Shown: piece after piece, positions 6,062 to 6,741 of the stretch | Layout of the letters: each line of letters starts with the position of its first letter | How positions within the stretch are numbered: position 1 is the stretch's first letter | Assembly: GCA_910578575.1 (NCBI GenBank) | Contig: CAJTQP010000088.1 | Location: 1 to 6,741, forward strand | Direction: 5' to 3' | Length of the DNA: 6,741 bases | Source of the DNA: an uncultured Oscillospiraceae bacterium | Lineage (GTDB): Bacteria > Bacillota > Clostridia > Oscillospirales > Oscillospiraceae | Made by a program: the position numbers and the translations under genes | The notes under the pieces: generated by a model | What the model saw: the letters and a program-made list of their open reading frames with translations, nothing else | What the model was told of the DNA's origin: nothing | Database searches by the model: none

Positions 6062-6087
6062 GCTCACCTCCCCTCTCTTTGCAGTTC

Positions 6088-6141
6088 AAAAAAAGCAAAA
6101 AGGGACCACACAGGCAAACAGCTTGCCTGCATGGTCCCTTT
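6088..6141 (-). terminator. Strong intrinsic terminator in the leader of the capsid operon
   Basis: In the minus-strand RNA, 6141-6123 pairs with 6099-6117 as a continuous stem of about 19 bp. Two of the pairs (6131/6109 and 6130/6110) are G-U wobbles that exist only in the minus-strand transcript, so the element is built for that direction. The stem is followed by U5-GC-U7 (6101-6097 and 6094-6088). It ends 26 nt before the ATG at 6061. It would stop transcripts arriving from the tail-fibre gene as well as those started at the promoter at 6192-6220, unless read-through or antitermination occurs. Confidence 0.9.
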
Positions 6142-6148
6142 GACCCTT

Positions 6149-6170
6149 CCCGCCGCCCCTTTGCGGCGGG
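6149..6170 (-). other. GC-only 8-bp leader hairpin
   Basis: CCCGCCGC (6149-6156) and GCGGCGGG (6163-6170) are exact complements around a 6-nt loop. In the minus-strand RNA the loop reads AAAGGG, which also matches the 5' arm of the following terminator and so is complementary to CCCUUU in its 3' arm (6104-6099). The hairpin would form 15-20 nt after the predicted transcription start. Confidence 0.8.
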
Positions 6171-6191
6171 GTTCCGTATTCAATTTAGTTT

Positions 6192-6220
6192 ATTATGAAA
6201 CGAAAGTGGTGGGTTGTCAA
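6192..6220 (-). promoter_or_regulatory. Near-consensus sigma-A promoter driving the capsid operon
   Basis: In the minus sense, TTGACA (6215-6220, perfect -35) and CATAAT (6192-6197, five of six matches to TATAAT) are separated by exactly 17 nt. An A5 run lies just upstream of the -35, and the DNA around the -10 is AT-rich. Transcription should begin near 6185. This is the only strong promoter I found in the window, and it lies between the tail-fibre gene and the capsid operon. Confidence 0.85.
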
Positions 6221-6263
6221 GGTTTTTGCCGGATTTCCTTATTCCCGCGCACACAGCACAGAG

Positions 6264-6741
6264 TTAACCGAAAGCAATCCAATCAAAAATACTATTTTTA
6301 TCATTAAGTTGATATGAAGCATCAGACCCAGGATAATTGCTTTTGTAGTTGCTATACCATTCTATAGTTTTCCCACCATTTGACTTTTTAGCATAGCCAT
6401 AACCAGCGCCCACTTTATTGTCACCAAGGAAAAAGCCTCTCCCAGACGTGTAAGTTTCACTTAGGCTGCTAAAATCAACTATTGTCCTGCTAAAATAACC
6501 AGTTGCAACATCAAATGCAGGAATCATAGTACTGCCCTTAGCATAAATCCATATAATTTTCGGTGGAAAACTGCACGTAATACTACACGGGTTGTCCGCC
6601 CCATAGGTGCCCGTCCCCACGTAGCTACCGACCTCAATCTTCGCCTTGCCTGACACCGCCGTCTGCAAGGCGGCAATCAACGTATCCTGGTCAGCATTCT
6701 TTCCCTGGTTCCTCACGATGCTGTCCGATATCGCTTGCAGC
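6264..6741 (-). CDS. C-terminal part of a tail-fibre / receptor-binding protein (5' end outside window)
   Basis: The frame is open to the right edge and ends at UAA 6264; 158 complete codons are visible. A GTG at 6716 lies mid-frame and has upstream coding sequence, so it is not taken as the start. The N-terminal 35 residues seen are helical (QDTLIAALQTAVSGKAK), like the end of a fibre shaft. They are followed by GSYVGTGTYGADNP (38-51), a motif I associate with the start of C-terminal fibre domains in clostridial phages, then an aromatic- and Ser/Gly-rich beta domain ending FDWIAFG, similar in style to the W/Y-x-AxG endings of such domains. Base composition falls sharply inside the gene, to about 35-40% GC at 6301-6420 against about 63% at 6601-6660, pointing to exchange of the tip domain. 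Its role would be host-surface binding. Confidence 0.65.
   Translation of the reverse strand, partial: LQAISDSIVRNQGKNADQDTLIAALQTAVSGKAKIEVGSYVGTGTYGADNPCSITCSFPPKIIWIYAKGSTMIPAFDVATGYFSRTIVDFSSLSETYTSGRGFFLGDNKVGAGYGYAKKSNGGKTIEWYSNYKSNYPGSDASYQLNDKNSIFDWIAFG

Larger units (their letters stand above)
6088..6185 (-). ncRNA. Terminated leader RNA of about 98 nt (possible small RNA or attenuator)
   Basis: The stretch from the predicted start (about 6185) to the end of the U-tract holds no ORF of note but two hairpins: a GC-rich one (6149-6170) and the terminator stem. The default product of the promoter should be this short RNA. It may be only the by-product of an antitermination-controlled late operon, a structured leader sensing a phage or host signal, or a separate small RNA. 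No known riboswitch or T-box feature was recognised. Confidence 0.45.

Noticed and set aside
6059..6067. GTG start at 6067 for the 174-aa gene
   Set aside because: The GTG is part of the GGAGGTGA ribosome site that serves the ATG at 6061.
1..6741. Genome-wide UAG reassignment (code 15)
   Set aside because: No long minus-strand gene contains an internal UAG as a sense codon; genes end in UAA or UGA apart from the two discussed UAGs. A recoded phage would be expected to show many in-frame UAGs.

Overview
The window is a piece of a tailed-phage (or prophage) virion gene cluster. Every credible gene lies on the minus strand, so the genetic order runs from high to low coordinates. Strong GGAGG-type ribosome binding sites before nearly every gene, GTG/TTG start use, high GC in most genes, and a tail-fibre motif that I associate with clostridial prophages all suggest a phage of a moderately GC-rich Bacillota host, perhaps a gut Clostridia/Oscillospiraceae member. 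The host is an inference; no integrase, attachment site or host gene is visible.

From the right edge: (1) 6264-6741 is the 3' part of a tail-fibre-like gene whose C-terminal domain is markedly AT-rich. (2) 6088-6220 is a well-formed control region: a near-consensus sigma-A promoter (TTGACA-17-CATAAT), a GC-rich hairpin, and then a strong intrinsic terminator only 26 nt before the next start codon. This layout resembles a late promoter followed at once by a terminator, as in lambda pR'/tR'. (3) 5537-6061 encodes an unknown helical 174-aa protein. (4) 4157-5533 encodes a prohead protease joined to a coiled-coil scaffold, with a Shine-Dalgarno-preceded internal start (4852/4846) that would give free scaffold, as in lambda C/Nu3. 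(5) 3532-4137 is a probable capsid decoration protein and (6) 2273-3511 the probable major capsid protein. The order protease, scaffold, decoration, capsid matches lambda C-Nu3-D-E. (7) 1346-2212 is an unknown 288-aa protein. (8) 203-1339 is a probable tail structural protein with an Ig-like C-terminus. (9) 96-146 is a very short ORF running into a G10 tract, and (10) 1-59 is the start of a further tail-type gene cut by the window edge.

The genes are tightly packed (3-60 nt gaps, with ribosome sites often inside the previous gene) and look like one transcription unit driven from the promoter at 6192-6220, with perfect hairpins placed after the capsid gene and after the tail gene. Together they would assemble the scaffolded procapsid, mature it by proteolysis, and then build the tail.

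The points most worth a second look are the promoter-leader-terminator module, the internal scaffold start, the abrupt GC switch inside the tail-fibre gene, and the fact that both UAG stops in the window are in frame with the gene that follows. No CRISPR array, tRNA, rRNA or insertion sequence was seen.
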